A stretch of 38,821 nt of DNA from Salinivenus sp. Its GTDB lineage: Bacteria > Bacteroidota > Rhodothermia > Rhodothermales > Salinibacteraceae. The translations under genes were made by a program, and so were the position numbers. The notes under the pieces are model-generated. The model saw only the letters and a list, made by a program, of their open reading frames with translations, did not search any database and was not told the DNA's origin. The stretch's first letter is position 1. Each line of letters opens with the position of its first letter. The DNA lies in contig JAHENZ010000200.1 in NCBI GenBank assembly GCA_018609755.1, forward strand, positions 1 through 38,821, read 5' to 3'. Below are positions 7,375-15,964 of the stretch, piece after piece.

Positions 7375-8934
7375 ATGTCAACAGTGGAGTCGACGCGCGA
7401 TGGAACGGGCGGGTGGAGGAGAACAGCCTGTCGGTACGCCGAGCGGTTCGGATGGCCGGTCGTGCCGCTTCATCCCGGCGCCGAGCACGCTGAGGTCGAA
7501 GATCCAGCGATTGAACAGTTGGGGCATCGCCCCCTGGTGGACGTTCCCGACGGAGCATCCGCGCAGCCGGAGGTGATTCGTGGCTGGACGGGCATCCCGC
7601 GGCACGCCCCCCTCGGCCTCCTGACTGGAGCAGACTCGCAGATTGCTGCTCTCGAAATTCCCGAAGCCGAGAATACGACGCTGACCTCTACAGATCTCCA
7701 GCGGTTGCGGGAGGCTGTGCCCGACACGCGCCGTATCGATGGACCAAGGCGGACGTATCATCTCTTTTCTCGTCCCTCTGAATTGGACCTTCCCAGGTGT
7801 ACCCCGTTCTCCGACTCGCACGGCGGGCTGGTGCTGCACGGGGACCAGTCCGTCATTCGCGTTCCCAACTCAATTCACTCGCGGGACGCGTACCGCTGGG
7901 ATTGGACGTCGCCCGATGAGTTCGCTTCCTTTCCCGAATCGTTGCTCTCATTTTTCGGCGTCCGCGTTGACGCGGAGGCGTTGAGGGAGTGGCAAGAGAC
8001 ATTGACCGGTGCCTCGGGGTCCTCCCCGGAGTCCTCTTCCCACTCCTCCGGTGAGGGCAGCACACTGACGTTCCGTTCGGGAGCCCAGCTGGAGGCAACT
8101 GCGGAGGACGCGTCTCGTGGGATCGGACTTCCGGGGCTCGCTCCCGGCACTCTGTCGGTGCTCAGTGGGCCGCCCAAGACGGCGGGGAAGTCGACTTTTG
8201 TCCTGAACCTGGCTGCGCACCTAGCGGCGGGACACCCGTTTCTTGGGTTTGATCAGCAGCCGACCCGGGTCGTCATGTGGTCCGATTTACCGGCTTCCCG
8301 CTTCCGCGAGCATCTCCAGCAGATTGGAATCGGGCCAGAGGCGCGGGCTCGCTTGCACGTCCTTCATCCGCGCGATGCCGCCCCGTGTTCGTGGCAGGGG
8401 CTCCTTGCCCGGACGTTTGATCACGCCGTGCGCGAGAATGCCGGGCTCCTCTTGCTCGATTCTCTCGACCAGTTCGTACAGGTGAAGGGAGAAAGAGAAC
8501 CGACCAAATCGGCCGAACTGGCCCACATGCTCACGACGGAAGCGCCCTCCGAGTGCGCTGTACTGGCCGTGAAGGCCCTCCGGATCGCACTTCCCGTTCG
8601 GATGGAGGACGTGGTCGAACGGCTGGGGCTGCTCGGCACCGCCGCGGATCTCGTGCTCCAGATGGATCGGGGGCCGACCCGTGCACGCCCCACCCTCCGC
8701 CGCCTCCAGTGGACCGGGCGGCTCAGTCTTGCAACGTCGCACTTCCTCTGTGAAATGGTGCGCGGCCGCTACCGCCGTCTGCAGTCGGAGAAGCGAAGCG
8801 GATGGCGCGAACGGCAGATTGATGTGGAGGGAGGCGATTTGGATCCGCCGGAGCTTGATCCGGATCGAGACACCCTCATCTCATCACGCTCGCGATTGGA
8901 GACCGCAACGTCTTCCTCTCGTCGTCGACAGTGA
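7375..8934 (+). CDS. degenerate prim-pol-like domain fused to RepA/AAA_25-type RecA-like ATPase
   Basis: The N-terminal ~200 residues resemble the archaeo-eukaryotic prim-pol domain. Visible elements are CRYAERFGWPVVPLHPG, APLGLLTGADSQ, an RTYHLFSRP segment in the position of the usual GGxHxYF motif, and VLHGDQSVIRVPNSIHS followed by YRW. The position of the catalytic D-x-D is occupied by ALEIPE at about residues 92-97, so polymerase activity is probably lost. Residues ~255-470 form a RecA-like ATPase with the P-loop GPPKTAGKST (265-274) and Walker B LLLLDSLD (Asp ~362). The P-loop has one residue more than GxxxxGK. A Ser/Arg-rich tail ends the protein. It is like a plasmid or phage replication protein, but no origin, integrase or partition gene is nearby. 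An in-frame GTG at 7348 is the alternative start. Confidence 0.68.
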   Translation: MSTVESTRDGTGGWRRTACRYAERFGWPVVPLHPGAEHAEVEDPAIEQLGHRPLVDVPDGASAQPEVIRGWTGIPRHAPLGLLTGADSQIAALEIPEAENTTLTSTDLQRLREAVPDTRRIDGPRRTYHLFSRPSELDLPRCTPFSDSHGGLVLHGDQSVIRVPNSIHSRDAYRWDWTSPDEFASFPESLLSFFGVRVDAEALREWQETLTGASGSSPESSSHSSGEGSTLTFRSGAQLEATAEDASRGIGLPGLAPGTLSVLSGPPKTAGKSTFVLNLAAHLAAGHPFLGFDQQPTRVVMWSDLPASRFREHLQQIGIGPEARARLHVLHPRDAAPCSWQGLLARTFDHAVRENAGLLLLDSLDQFVQVKGEREPTKSAELAHMLTTEAPSECAVLAVKALRIALPVRMEDVVERLGLLGTAADLVLQMDRGPTRARPTLRRLQWTGRLSLATSHFLCEMVRGRYRRLQSEKRSGWRERQIDVEGGDLDPPELDPDRDTLISSRSRLETATSSSRRRQ

Positions 8935-9263
8935 GGGCTCCCCGCGTTTTTAGAGTGTCCGTCCCGCCCAAAATCCGGTTCCGCACCGTGGTTTCTCTTT
9001 CAGACTTCTCTCTGCTCTACGAGCGCGTCTGTACAGCACAGGGCGTGTCCGTTTCGGTGTGCGAGCGCCGTTGGGGGCGAGTCCATCCTCACGCCTCAGT
9101 GGGCTAAGGCGAAGCCCGGACTGCGGAGGCGGTGATCTCGAAGGGGACAGTCCTTCTGACGTGCTTCGCGATCCGTCCTGTGTTCGAGGACTGCACCGAG
9201 CGAGTGGTCTTCTCCATTGCCCAGCGATTCGTCGACCGAAACGGATTTGTCCTTCAAGCCACC
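8935..9263. other. gene-free stretch of about 330 bp
   Basis: This lies between the ATPase gene and the small acidic protein gene. A GTG at 9132 would extend the downstream frame by 44 codons, but the added sequence is not obviously coding. I see no RNA gene, clear terminator or repeat here. Confidence 0.35.
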
Positions 9264-9599
9264 ATGACCGACGTCAGTGAGCAATTTCAGGGAACCCTAA
9301 GCGACGATGAGCCCGAGGAAGTGTCGTCCTGGATTCAGTCGCGGCACCAGTCCCGATTTGATTCGTCGCACTCCGAGCGCATTTTCGGGGCGCTCAACAC
9401 GCTGGCGGAGGTAAAGGAGGCCCTGGAGCAGGTGCCGGACGTCCACGAGGAGGTGGATCGCATCGACGAGGCCGGGGCCGTCATTGCCCGTCACGTGGCA
9501 GGACTGTTCCGGCTCGACGAAGAGTCGAAGCAGGAGTTGGCGGGTCGATTTCCAGTGTTTGCCGAGGCCTGGCGGGAGGCATTGGAGGAGGATTCCTGA
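9264..9599 (+). CDS. hypothetical acidic protein, 111 aa
   Basis: No family was recognised. The protein starts MTDVSEQFQGTLSDDEPEEV and is strongly acidic and mostly helical in pattern, with heptad-like stretches such as LNTLAEVKEALEQVPDVHEEVDRI and a C-terminal FAEAWREALEEDS. It has no signal or membrane segment. The ATG at 9264 is preferred over a GTG at 9132 because the acidic, helical composition begins there. The gene follows the prim-pol-like ATPase on the same strand after about 330 bp, and a functional link is not shown. It ends 72 bp from the convergent purQ. Confidence 0.55.
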   Translation: MTDVSEQFQGTLSDDEPEEVSSWIQSRHQSRFDSSHSERIFGALNTLAEVKEALEQVPDVHEEVDRIDEAGAVIARHVAGLFRLDEESKQELAGRFPVFAEAWREALEEDS

Positions 9600-9671
9600 T
9601 CCCCAATCGTTGCGCGTTACATACTGGACTTTGACAGGGATCCACGATCTCTGCGACTGCATCGAGTTGCC

Positions 9672-10385
9672 TCAAGCAACCGCGTGGGCCGCCTCCACGT
9701 GCTCAATGAGTGACTGGAAAATGAACCGTCCGTCCGTGCCGCCGATCATCGCCTCCACGCAGCGCTCGGGGTGGGGCATGAGGCCGCAGACGTTTCGATC
9801 GTCGTTGATGATGCCGCCAACGTTGCGCACCGAGCCGTTCGGGTTGGCGTCGTCGGTCAGCGTGCCGTCGGGGGTGCTGTAGCGGAAGAGGATTTGGTCG
9901 TTCGCTTCCAACTCGTCCAGCACGTCGTCCTCGGCGAAGTAGCGGCCCTCGCCGTGTGCCACCGGAAACGTGACGACCTGTCCGGGTCGCAGCGCCCCGG
10001 TAAATGGCGTATCGGCGTTCTCCACACGGAGCGTCGTCGGCTTGCTCACGAAGCGGAGGGACTCGTTGCGGAGGAGAGTGCCCGGCAGCAGTCCGGCCTC
10101 GCACAGAATCTGAAAGCCGTTGCAGATGCCGAGCACGAGCCCGCCGTCTTCGGCGAACCGCACCACGTCCTGCATGATGGGCGAGAAGCGAGCGATGGCG
10201 CCGGACCGCAGGTAGTCGCCGTACGAGAAGCCGCCCGGCACAATTACGACGTCCACGTCGCCCACGCTTTCCTCCTCGTGCCAGATGAAGCGCGCGTCCT
10301 GCTCACAAACGTGCTTGGCGGCGTGGTAGGCGTCGTGGTCACAGTTCGACCCGGGAAAGACGACAACTCCGAAACGGACGGGCAT
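9672..10385 (-). CDS. purQ: phosphoribosylformylglycinamidine synthase subunit PurQ
   Basis: This is the glutaminase subunit of the split FGAM synthase. It releases ammonia from glutamine for PurL in the fourth step of de novo purine synthesis, with PurS as a third partner. The 237 residues form a class I glutamine amidotransferase. The start [12 protein letters not shown] and the [12 protein letters not shown] block are typical. The nucleophile Cys is at 88 in [11 protein letters not shown], and the catalytic His205 and Glu207 are in MPHPER. Length and motifs are complete. purL and purS are not in the window. A tacgcaa-type hairpin repeat lies 60 bp upstream of the ATG, between it and the acyl-CoA dehydrogenase gene. 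Confidence 0.96.
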   Translation of the reverse strand: MPVRFGVVVFPGSNCDHDAYHAAKHVCEQDARFIWHEEESVGDVDVVIVPGGFSYGDYLRSGAIARFSPIMQDVVRFAEDGGLVLGICNGFQILCEAGLLPGTLLRNESLRFVSKPTTLRVENADTPFTGALRPGQVVTFPVAHGEGRYFAEDDVLDELEANDQILFRYSTPDGTLTDDANPNGSVRNVGGIINDDRNVCGLMPHPERCVEAMIGGTDGRFIFQSLIEHVEAAHAVA

Positions 10386-10444
10386 AGGAGGCTAGGGGGG
10401 TGAAACGGGTATACGAAATTATGCTGCGGCTGCCCTGCTCGTTG

Positions 10445-10523
10445 TGGTGGTGTATTGCGTATTTCGTATTGCGTATAACAGTCGGCAACTACGCAATACG
10501 AAACACGAAATACGCACCACCAG
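10445..10523. repeat. hairpin repeat A (cgtattgcgta / tacgcaatacg type)
   Basis: The left arm at 10445-10475 (TGGTGGTG...CGTATTGCGTA) and the right arm at 10490-10523 (TACGCAATACG...CACCACCA) are near-perfect inverted repeats of about 30 bp around a 14-nt centre. Each arm is itself built of short cgtatt/cgta units. No T-run follows on either strand, so it is not a standard terminator. A related degenerate copy lies at 21647-21724. It is positioned between the acyl-CoA dehydrogenase stop and the purQ start, both on the minus strand. Confidence 0.75.
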
Positions 10524-10583
10524 CGATTATCAAAGGCACAGAGGGAAGAAGATTGGCGGATTGATCGGTAGGAGGCATCCCCG

Positions 10584-12119
10584 CTACGCCTGCACGAAAT
10601 CAATCCAGGCGCTACTGCCTTCCACGTAGTCCTCAATCACCGAGGTCGTGTCGCCATCGCGGTAGGTCGTGAGAAGGCCCTGCACGTTTTTTCGGAAGAC
10701 CTGCAGGCAGTTCGAGATCAGGTCGCTGCGGAAGCCCCGATCCCCCATCTCAATGACCATTTCCATCGTCACGACGCGCCCGAGGATCCGACCCAACTCC
10801 ACCAGCTTCCGCTGCGGCAGCGACTGGTCGACCTCAAAGTTGAGAGACTCGTCGAAGTACTCCACCGCCCGGGACGTAAGGTCGTGATCTTCGAGAAAGG
10901 ATCGGAGGTTTTGCTTTTTTCCCTTCCGCATCGACTTGAGAACAGATTCCGAGATCTGCTGATAGAGCACGTCGTTCGAGCCCTCGAAGATCTGGAACGG
11001 GCGGCTGTCGACGACGGAGCGACCGGCCACGTGATCGAGCCGATAGCCCTTGCCCCCCATCAGCTGAAGGAGCGACTGTGAGGCGTCCTGCATCAGGTCG
11101 GTCACGACTGCCTTGATAGAGTTGGCCGTCAGGGTGGCGCCGGCCAGGTTGTTCTCTGTGCCGGCGTGCTCGCTGGTGTGCAGGCACATCGCAGAGCAGG
11201 CCGTAAACGCGGCCTGAATGTCGGCGATGCGGCGCTTGACCTGGTCGTAGTCGAGAAGCGGCTTCCCGCCCACGAACCGCGTTTTGCAGTGCTCCAGGGC
11301 CTCGTCGAGCATGCGCTGAAGGAAGCCCATGCCCATTCCGGGAAACTCGATGCGGCTGCGGTGCAGCGTGTCGAGCATCATCTTGATGCCGGTGCTCTCG
11401 GGCTGGAGCCGGTGCTCCTCCGGCACGCGAATGTCAACGTTGTTGCGTCCGTACGGAATCATGTAGAGGCCGAGGTTTTCGTAGAACTCCTCCACCTCCA
11501 CCATCTGCTCGGGCTGATTCATGTCCGCCACGAAAAAGTCGATGTCCCGCCCCAGGTCCCCGTTTTTGCCCTGGCGCCGGGCCGTGATGAGCCAAAAGTC
11601 GGCCCAGCCGGTGAGACCGGCCCAGTGCTTCGTCCCTTGCACGTGGTACGTGCCATCCTCCTTCGTGTAGGAGGTTTTCATGTTGAGGGCGTCGGTGCCA
11701 TAGTCGGGCTCAGTAATCATGAGCCCGCCCATGTTTTTGTCCTCGATGAAGCGTTCGAACACCGGGCCCTTGATTTCCTCGTGGCCGTACTTCGTGAGCG
11801 GCTGCAGGAAGAGGGCACCATTGATTCCCAGGGTGAGGGACAAGGCCAGCGACTCGTAGGACGCGGTGGCGAGGATGGCCTGGCACTCGTGGACGTGTCC
11901 GCCGCGCCCTCCGTACTCCTCCGGAATGAAGACCGACAGGGGCGTAAGCGACTGAATCTCACGCATCACGAAGGGCGGAAGGCCGCGCCGTGTGCTCAAT
12001 TCATTGAAGTCGGCCCGCTGCGAAAAGACGGTTTGGAGCTTCTCGCGGAAGGCGTTACGATACGTGTCAAACTCAACGGAGGCGCCAAGCTCTTCGGACA
12101 GATACGAGGCAATACTCAT
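10584..12119 (-). CDS. acyl-CoA dehydrogenase
   Basis: A flavoprotein that oxidises acyl-CoA to 2-enoyl-CoA and passes electrons to ETF; it is probably part of fatty-acid or amino-acid catabolism. The 511 residues show the ACAD order. The N-terminal helical domain has FIPEEYGGRGGH. The middle beta domain has GGLMITEPDYGTDAL and VQGTKHWAGLTGWADFWLI. The C-terminal helical domain has LLQLMGGKGYRLDH and the catalytic-Glu motif RPFQIFEGSNDVLY. About 120 extra C-terminal residues follow that motif, making it longer than short-chain ACADs (about 380). The ATG at 12119 is used; a GTG two codons upstream (12125) is possible. Chain-length specificity cannot be read from sequence here. Confidence 0.92.
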   Translation of the reverse strand: MSIASYLSEELGASVEFDTYRNAFREKLQTVFSQRADFNELSTRRGLPPFVMREIQSLTPLSVFIPEEYGGRGGHVHECQAILATASYESLALSLTLGINGALFLQPLTKYGHEEIKGPVFERFIEDKNMGGLMITEPDYGTDALNMKTSYTKEDGTYHVQGTKHWAGLTGWADFWLITARRQGKNGDLGRDIDFFVADMNQPEQMVEVEEFYENLGLYMIPYGRNNVDIRVPEEHRLQPESTGIKMMLDTLHRSRIEFPGMGMGFLQRMLDEALEHCKTRFVGGKPLLDYDQVKRRIADIQAAFTACSAMCLHTSEHAGTENNLAGATLTANSIKAVVTDLMQDASQSLLQLMGGKGYRLDHVAGRSVVDSRPFQIFEGSNDVLYQQISESVLKSMRKGKKQNLRSFLEDHDLTSRAVEYFDESLNFEVDQSLPQRKLVELGRILGRVVTMEMVIEMGDRGFRSDLISNCLQVFRKNVQGLLTTYRDGDTTSVIEDYVEGSSAWIDFVQA

Positions 12120-12434
12120 GGGCACGGGATAGTCTCGACGAAACAGCCGAACTGCGTCGTCTCTCTGGCGACGGACTGCAGCTTACGATAGTGGTACTGC
12201 CGTAACGAACTAGAGCACCAAAAGATCAAGCGTAGACCGGGGATCTGCAAACGAAGCTGAAACAAATTGGCAAGACAGGCCGGGGGAGAGGAAAATGGGG
12301 GAAGTCCCGACAGAGAAGTGGGGGCGGTCTGTCCGGTCCGGATCAATTTGCAGAATGAAGGTTATATCGGTTCGAATTCGGTTTTACCGATTCGGTGTTC
12401 GGTTTGCTCTTCCCCCACCGATGGTTCCTACGCT
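12120..12434. other. divergent intergenic region, about 315 bp
   Basis: This separates the acyl-CoA dehydrogenase gene (minus) from the exported propeller protein gene (plus), so it should hold promoters for both. Short direct repeats of TTCGGTT-like sequence occur at about 12368-12408 (ggttcgaattcggtt, gattcggtgttcggtt). I could not assign promoter boxes with confidence, and no structured RNA was recognised. Confidence 0.35.
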
Positions 12435-15182
12435 GTGGTTCGCACTCTCCGTCTCCTCCCGATCACTCTCGCGCTGTTTGCTCTTGGGTTCTTCCAGGCT
12501 GTCCAGGCACAGATCCCATCCGAGGCTCAACCTCTCGACCTTTCGTCGGAAGAGGTGCAGCAAAAAAAGCGTCTGGTTCAGGGGCCCGACGGCTTTTCCA
12601 TTGAGCTTTACGCTGCTCCCCCTGAGGTCAACTATCCAGCAGCCATTACGGCCACGCCCGATGGCAATCTGTTTGTAGCGGTGGATGGAAACGCATCGCT
12701 GGGGCAGGACCCGGGCCGCGGCGAAATCTTGAAGGTACTGGATACCGACAACGACGGGCAGGCCGACCACTACTCGGTGTTCGTCGACAGCGTGGACAGC
12801 CCGCGCGGCCTCGTCTACGATGGAGAAACGCTGTACGTCATGCATCCGCCGACCCTGACTGCTTTTACGGATACGGACAGGGACGGGGTGGCCGACGAAC
12901 GCACGAATCTCGTGGAGGGACTGGGCTTCACGCTCGACTTCCGAGGGGCCGACCACACCACCAACGGTATGCAGATGGGCGTTGACGGGTGGCTCTACAT
13001 TTCTGTGGGAGACTACGGCTTTCTGAATGCGACGGGCACAGACGGGCGCCAGGTCAGCCATCGGGGCGGCGGCATCGTACGGGTGCGGCCCGACGGCACT
13101 GGACTGGAGGTCTACGCGACGGGCCTCCGCAACTCCTACGACGTGGCGATGACGCCGAGGCTTGATGGCTTCGTGCGGGACAACACGAACGACGGATACG
13201 GCTGGAATACGCGCCTGGAGCACGTTTTGCCGCAGGCTCACTTCGGGTATCCGAGTCAGTTTCTCCATTTTGCCGACGAGGTGATGCCTCCGCTGGCCGA
13301 TTACGGGGGCGGGTCGGGGACGGGGGCGCTGTACGTCGACGCGCCGGGGCTTCCCGACTCCCTCAGCAATACCCTCTATACGGTCGACTGGGGTCGGAGT
13401 GGCGTCTTTCGACACGACCTTGCTGCGCAGGGGGCGAGCTTTGAGCCCTCGCAGGAGGTCTTTCTCCGGATGCCCCAGCCCACCGACATGACGATCGACG
13501 GGCACTCAAATCTCTATCTGGCCAGTTGGATGGGGGCGAGCTTCACGTACGCTGGGGAAGACGTGGGCTTCATCGTGCGGCTGACCCACGAGAATGCTGA
13601 TTCGGGGACCGTCCCCGATTTTGCTGAAGCGAGCACGGACCGACTGGTAGAACTCCTCGCCGCCGAGCACAGTCTCTTTCGGCACCACGCTCAGCGTGAA
13701 CTACTGCGTCGGGATCTGAGTGAGGACGGAATTCAGAAGATCGCTGCAGTTGCCCGAGAGGACGGCCCGACCGACGGGCGCATCGCGGCTCTCTTCACGC
13801 TCAAGCAACTGCGGGGGGGCGGCAGCCATTCGCTCCTCACCGAGCTCACAGACGATCCGGCGCTCCGCGAGTTTGCCCTGCGCGCTCTTGCGGACCGGAA
13901 GACGCAGGCCGAGAATGTACCGACGGCCCCATTCGTAGAGGCCCTTTCTGCCGAGGATCCGCGGGTGCGTCTCCAGGCCGTGAATGGACTGGTTCGACTG
14001 GGGGCGCAGGACACGGCGGACGACATTGTGCCGCTCCTCACGGATCCCGATCGCTCGGTTTCTCACGTGGCGGTGCAGTCCCTGGTGGCGTTCGGTGCCG
14101 TGGAGCCGGCCCTGGACGCCGTGCGCCACGGCTCGCCCGGTCTCGTGCGGGGGGCAATGAAGGTGCTCGTGCGGCTGCACCGGGAGGAGACAGTGAACGG
14201 GCTGCAGGACATTCTGGAAAGTACGCCGGATCCCTTTACGCAGCGGCAGGTGGTGGCGGGGCTGGCGCGCCTTTTCCACAAAGAGAGGGAGGGGGACTGG
14301 ACTCCGGAGGAAGATTGGTGGGGGACCACGCCGAGTCCCCGCGGACCGTATCACGAGCCGGTAGCGTGGGCCGGAAGCGATCGCATTCATCCGCTGCTCC
14401 GGAGCGCGCTTCTCGACAGTGAAGACTACGAATATCGGCGGCGTGTCCAGCTGGTCGAGCGCAATCGGGCCATTCCGGATGGGGGCGGTGGGGTCCTGAT
14501 TGCTGCAGCATCCGATCGTCTCCGAACGCGGGCGGTCGATGCGCTGCTCGGCGAGGCGTTTGTGAGGGACGGCATGGTGGCGTCTCTCGATTCCCTTGCC
14601 GGACACTCCCTGGCTCTTCAGCGGGCCACCACCGACCTGCTCACCACACAACGCACGCTTCCGGCGGCGAGCGTATCTCTTCTCGGCGATGCGGTCCACG
14701 AGTCTGCTCTTCAGTCCACGGTGCGGGCGGAGGCGCTCCGGGCACTCTCGAACCTTCCGATCGATGAGACGCTGAGCGACGTGACCGACATTTATGCCCG
14801 CCTGCTCGATGACGCGGGGGCCCATGCTGCGCCTCTCACGGAAGCGATCCAGAACTACCTGGGACGGCGTCGCCACAGCGATCACGTCGATCATTTTGTG
14901 CAGATGGGAGCGGAAGATACGTCCGCTGAGCGGAAGCTGGCCTTCGGGGTCCTTCTGCACCTGGCCGAAAATGACGAACTCGACGATGACGTGCGGACGA
15001 CGGTCCAGCAGGCCGTGACGCAGGGATGGGGCGAATCGGCGCAGACATCGGCCCTGCTCTGGGCCATTGGATACACGAAAATGGAGGGGTATAACGAGCA
15101 GGTGCGCCAGCACGTAGAAAATGGAAGCACCGAAGACGTGAAAACCGCCGCACGGTACGCAGCCGACCGGCTCGGGCTGTAG
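12435..15182 (+). CDS. exported PQQ-dehydrogenase-like beta-propeller protein with HEAT repeats
   Basis: A 915-residue exported protein with a signal peptide (MVRTLRLLPITLALFALG...AVQA, cleavage near residue 25). Residues ~40-400 resemble the membrane-bound dehydrogenase / sugar dehydrogenase propeller family: GFSIELYAAPPEV, PAAITATPDGNLFVAVDG, DTDNDGQADHYSVF, TNGMQMGVDGWLYISVGDYG, GTGLEVYATGLRNSYDV, and LPDSLSNTLYTVDWG. After about residue 430 the rest is helical HEAT-like repeats (ALADRKTQAENVP..., LQAVNGLVRLGAQDTADDIVPLL). The related planctomycete-type proteins often end in a cytochrome c domain. I see no CxxCH here, so electron transfer would need another protein, or the role is binding. 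The GTG at 12435 is chosen because it places the signal peptide at the N-terminus. Confidence 0.75.
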   Translation: MVRTLRLLPITLALFALGFFQAVQAQIPSEAQPLDLSSEEVQQKKRLVQGPDGFSIELYAAPPEVNYPAAITATPDGNLFVAVDGNASLGQDPGRGEILKVLDTDNDGQADHYSVFVDSVDSPRGLVYDGETLYVMHPPTLTAFTDTDRDGVADERTNLVEGLGFTLDFRGADHTTNGMQMGVDGWLYISVGDYGFLNATGTDGRQVSHRGGGIVRVRPDGTGLEVYATGLRNSYDVAMTPRLDGFVRDNTNDGYGWNTRLEHVLPQAHFGYPSQFLHFADEVMPPLADYGGGSGTGALYVDAPGLPDSLSNTLYTVDWGRSGVFRHDLAAQGASFEPSQEVFLRMPQPTDMTIDGHSNLYLASWMGASFTYAGEDVGFIVRLTHENADSGTVPDFAEASTDRLVELLAAEHSLFRHHAQRELLRRDLSEDGIQKIAAVAREDGPTDGRIAALFTLKQLRGGGSHSLLTELTDDPALREFALRALADRKTQAENVPTAPFVEALSAEDPRVRLQAVNGLVRLGAQDTADDIVPLLTDPDRSVSHVAVQSLVAFGAVEPALDAVRHGSPGLVRGAMKVLVRLHREETVNGLQDILESTPDPFTQRQVVAGLARLFHKEREGDWTPEEDWWGTTPSPRGPYHEPVAWAGSDRIHPLLRSALLDSEDYEYRRRVQLVERNRAIPDGGGGVLIAAASDRLRTRAVDALLGEAFVRDGMVASLDSLAGHSLALQRATTDLLTTQRTLPAASVSLLGDAVHESALQSTVRAEALRALSNLPIDETLSDVTDIYARLLDDAGAHAAPLTEAIQNYLGRRRHSDHVDHFVQMGAEDTSAERKLAFGVLLHLAENDELDDDVRTTVQQAVTQGWGESAQTSALLWAIGYTKMEGYNEQVRQHVENGSTEDVKTAARYAADRLGL

Positions 15183-15328
15183 TACGGAGTCCGTTGCGAC
15201 GGTGAGAAATTCCCTACTCACGGATCGGTAGATCGCCACGACCGAGTACTCTTGGAGTGTCTGTCGTCCGTTGTCAGCTTGAAAAACAGCACGCAGGTCA
15301 CAACTTAGGTTAGGCATCCGTTTGCAAC

Positions 15329-15383
15329 TCAAACAGAAAACGCCGAAGGGACGACCGGCGATTCGGCACGCTCCTTCGGCGTT
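15329..15383 (-). terminator. rho-independent terminator of ssb
   Basis: On the minus strand a hairpin with arms AACGCCGAAGG (15372-15383 and 15339-15349) is followed by TTTTCTGTTT. It begins 33 bp beyond the ssb stop codon. Confidence 0.8.
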
Positions 15384-15415
15384 GATGCTGCAATCGAAAT
15401 GTCAACTTCGGCGGT

Positions 15416-15964
15416 CTAAAAGGGAAGCTCATCGTCCGGTTCAAACGTCTCCTCGTCGTCTCCGCCGGAGGGACCGCCTCCAGAGCCTCCGGATTGTCCT
15501 CCCTGGCCGGCTTGCTGTCCCGGTCCCGACGGCTGTCGGGATTGCTGCTGAGGGGGACGCTGGTCGAAGTCCTCGTCCTGGTAGCTTTCCTCTTGACTGA
15601 AGCCGTCCCCGCCACCGGGAGCGCCCTGCCGGTTGCTGTCGAGGAACATCATTTCCTGTGCCTTGATCTCCGTGGTATAGCGCGTGTTGTCGTCACGGTC
15701 TTCCCAGGAGCGCGTTTGAAGTGAGCCTTCGAAGTAGACCTGCGATCCCTTGTCCAGGTATTCGTTGCAGACCTCCCCGAGCCGGCCCCATGCCACGACG
15801 TTGTGCCACTCGGTCTTCTGGACCTCTTCGCCATCGCGGTTGGTGTAGGATTCGTTCGTGGCCAGCCGCATGTTGCAGACGGCTGTGCCGCTGCCGGTGT
15901 ATCGCAGTTCGGGCTCCTGGCCGAGATTACCGATGAGGATGACTTTGTTTACACCACGTGCCAT
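15416..15964 (-). CDS. ssb: single-stranded DNA-binding protein
   Basis: SSB coats single-stranded DNA during replication, repair and recombination. The first ~110 residues are the OB fold: [73 protein letters not shown], and [12 protein letters not shown] Gly/Gln/Pro-rich linker follows and ends in the acidic tip DDELPF, which recruits partner proteins such as PriA and RecQ. The total of 182 residues is normal. The ATG at 15964 is chosen since the frame upstream to 16024 ([10 protein letters not shown]...) is not part of the family. A strong terminator follows. It stands apart from rpsF/rpsR, with which ssb is often grouped in other phyla. Confidence 0.96.
   Translation of the reverse strand: MARGVNKVILIGNLGQEPELRYTGSGTAVCNMRLATNESYTNRDGEEVQKTEWHNVVAWGRLGEVCNEYLDKGSQVYFEGSLQTRSWEDRDDNTRYTTEIKAQEMMFLDSNRQGAPGGGDGFSQEESYQDEDFDQRPPQQQSRQPSGPGQQAGQGGQSGGSGGGPSGGDDEETFEPDDELPF

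Noticed and set aside
12366-12390. GGTTCGAATTC resembling a tRNA T-arm
   Set aside because: The flanking bases do not form a 5-bp stem and no acceptor or anticodon arm fits.
13701-15332. A 543-codon frame opposite the propeller/HEAT gene
   Set aside because: It has no recognisable domain and its sequence is explained by the opposite strand.
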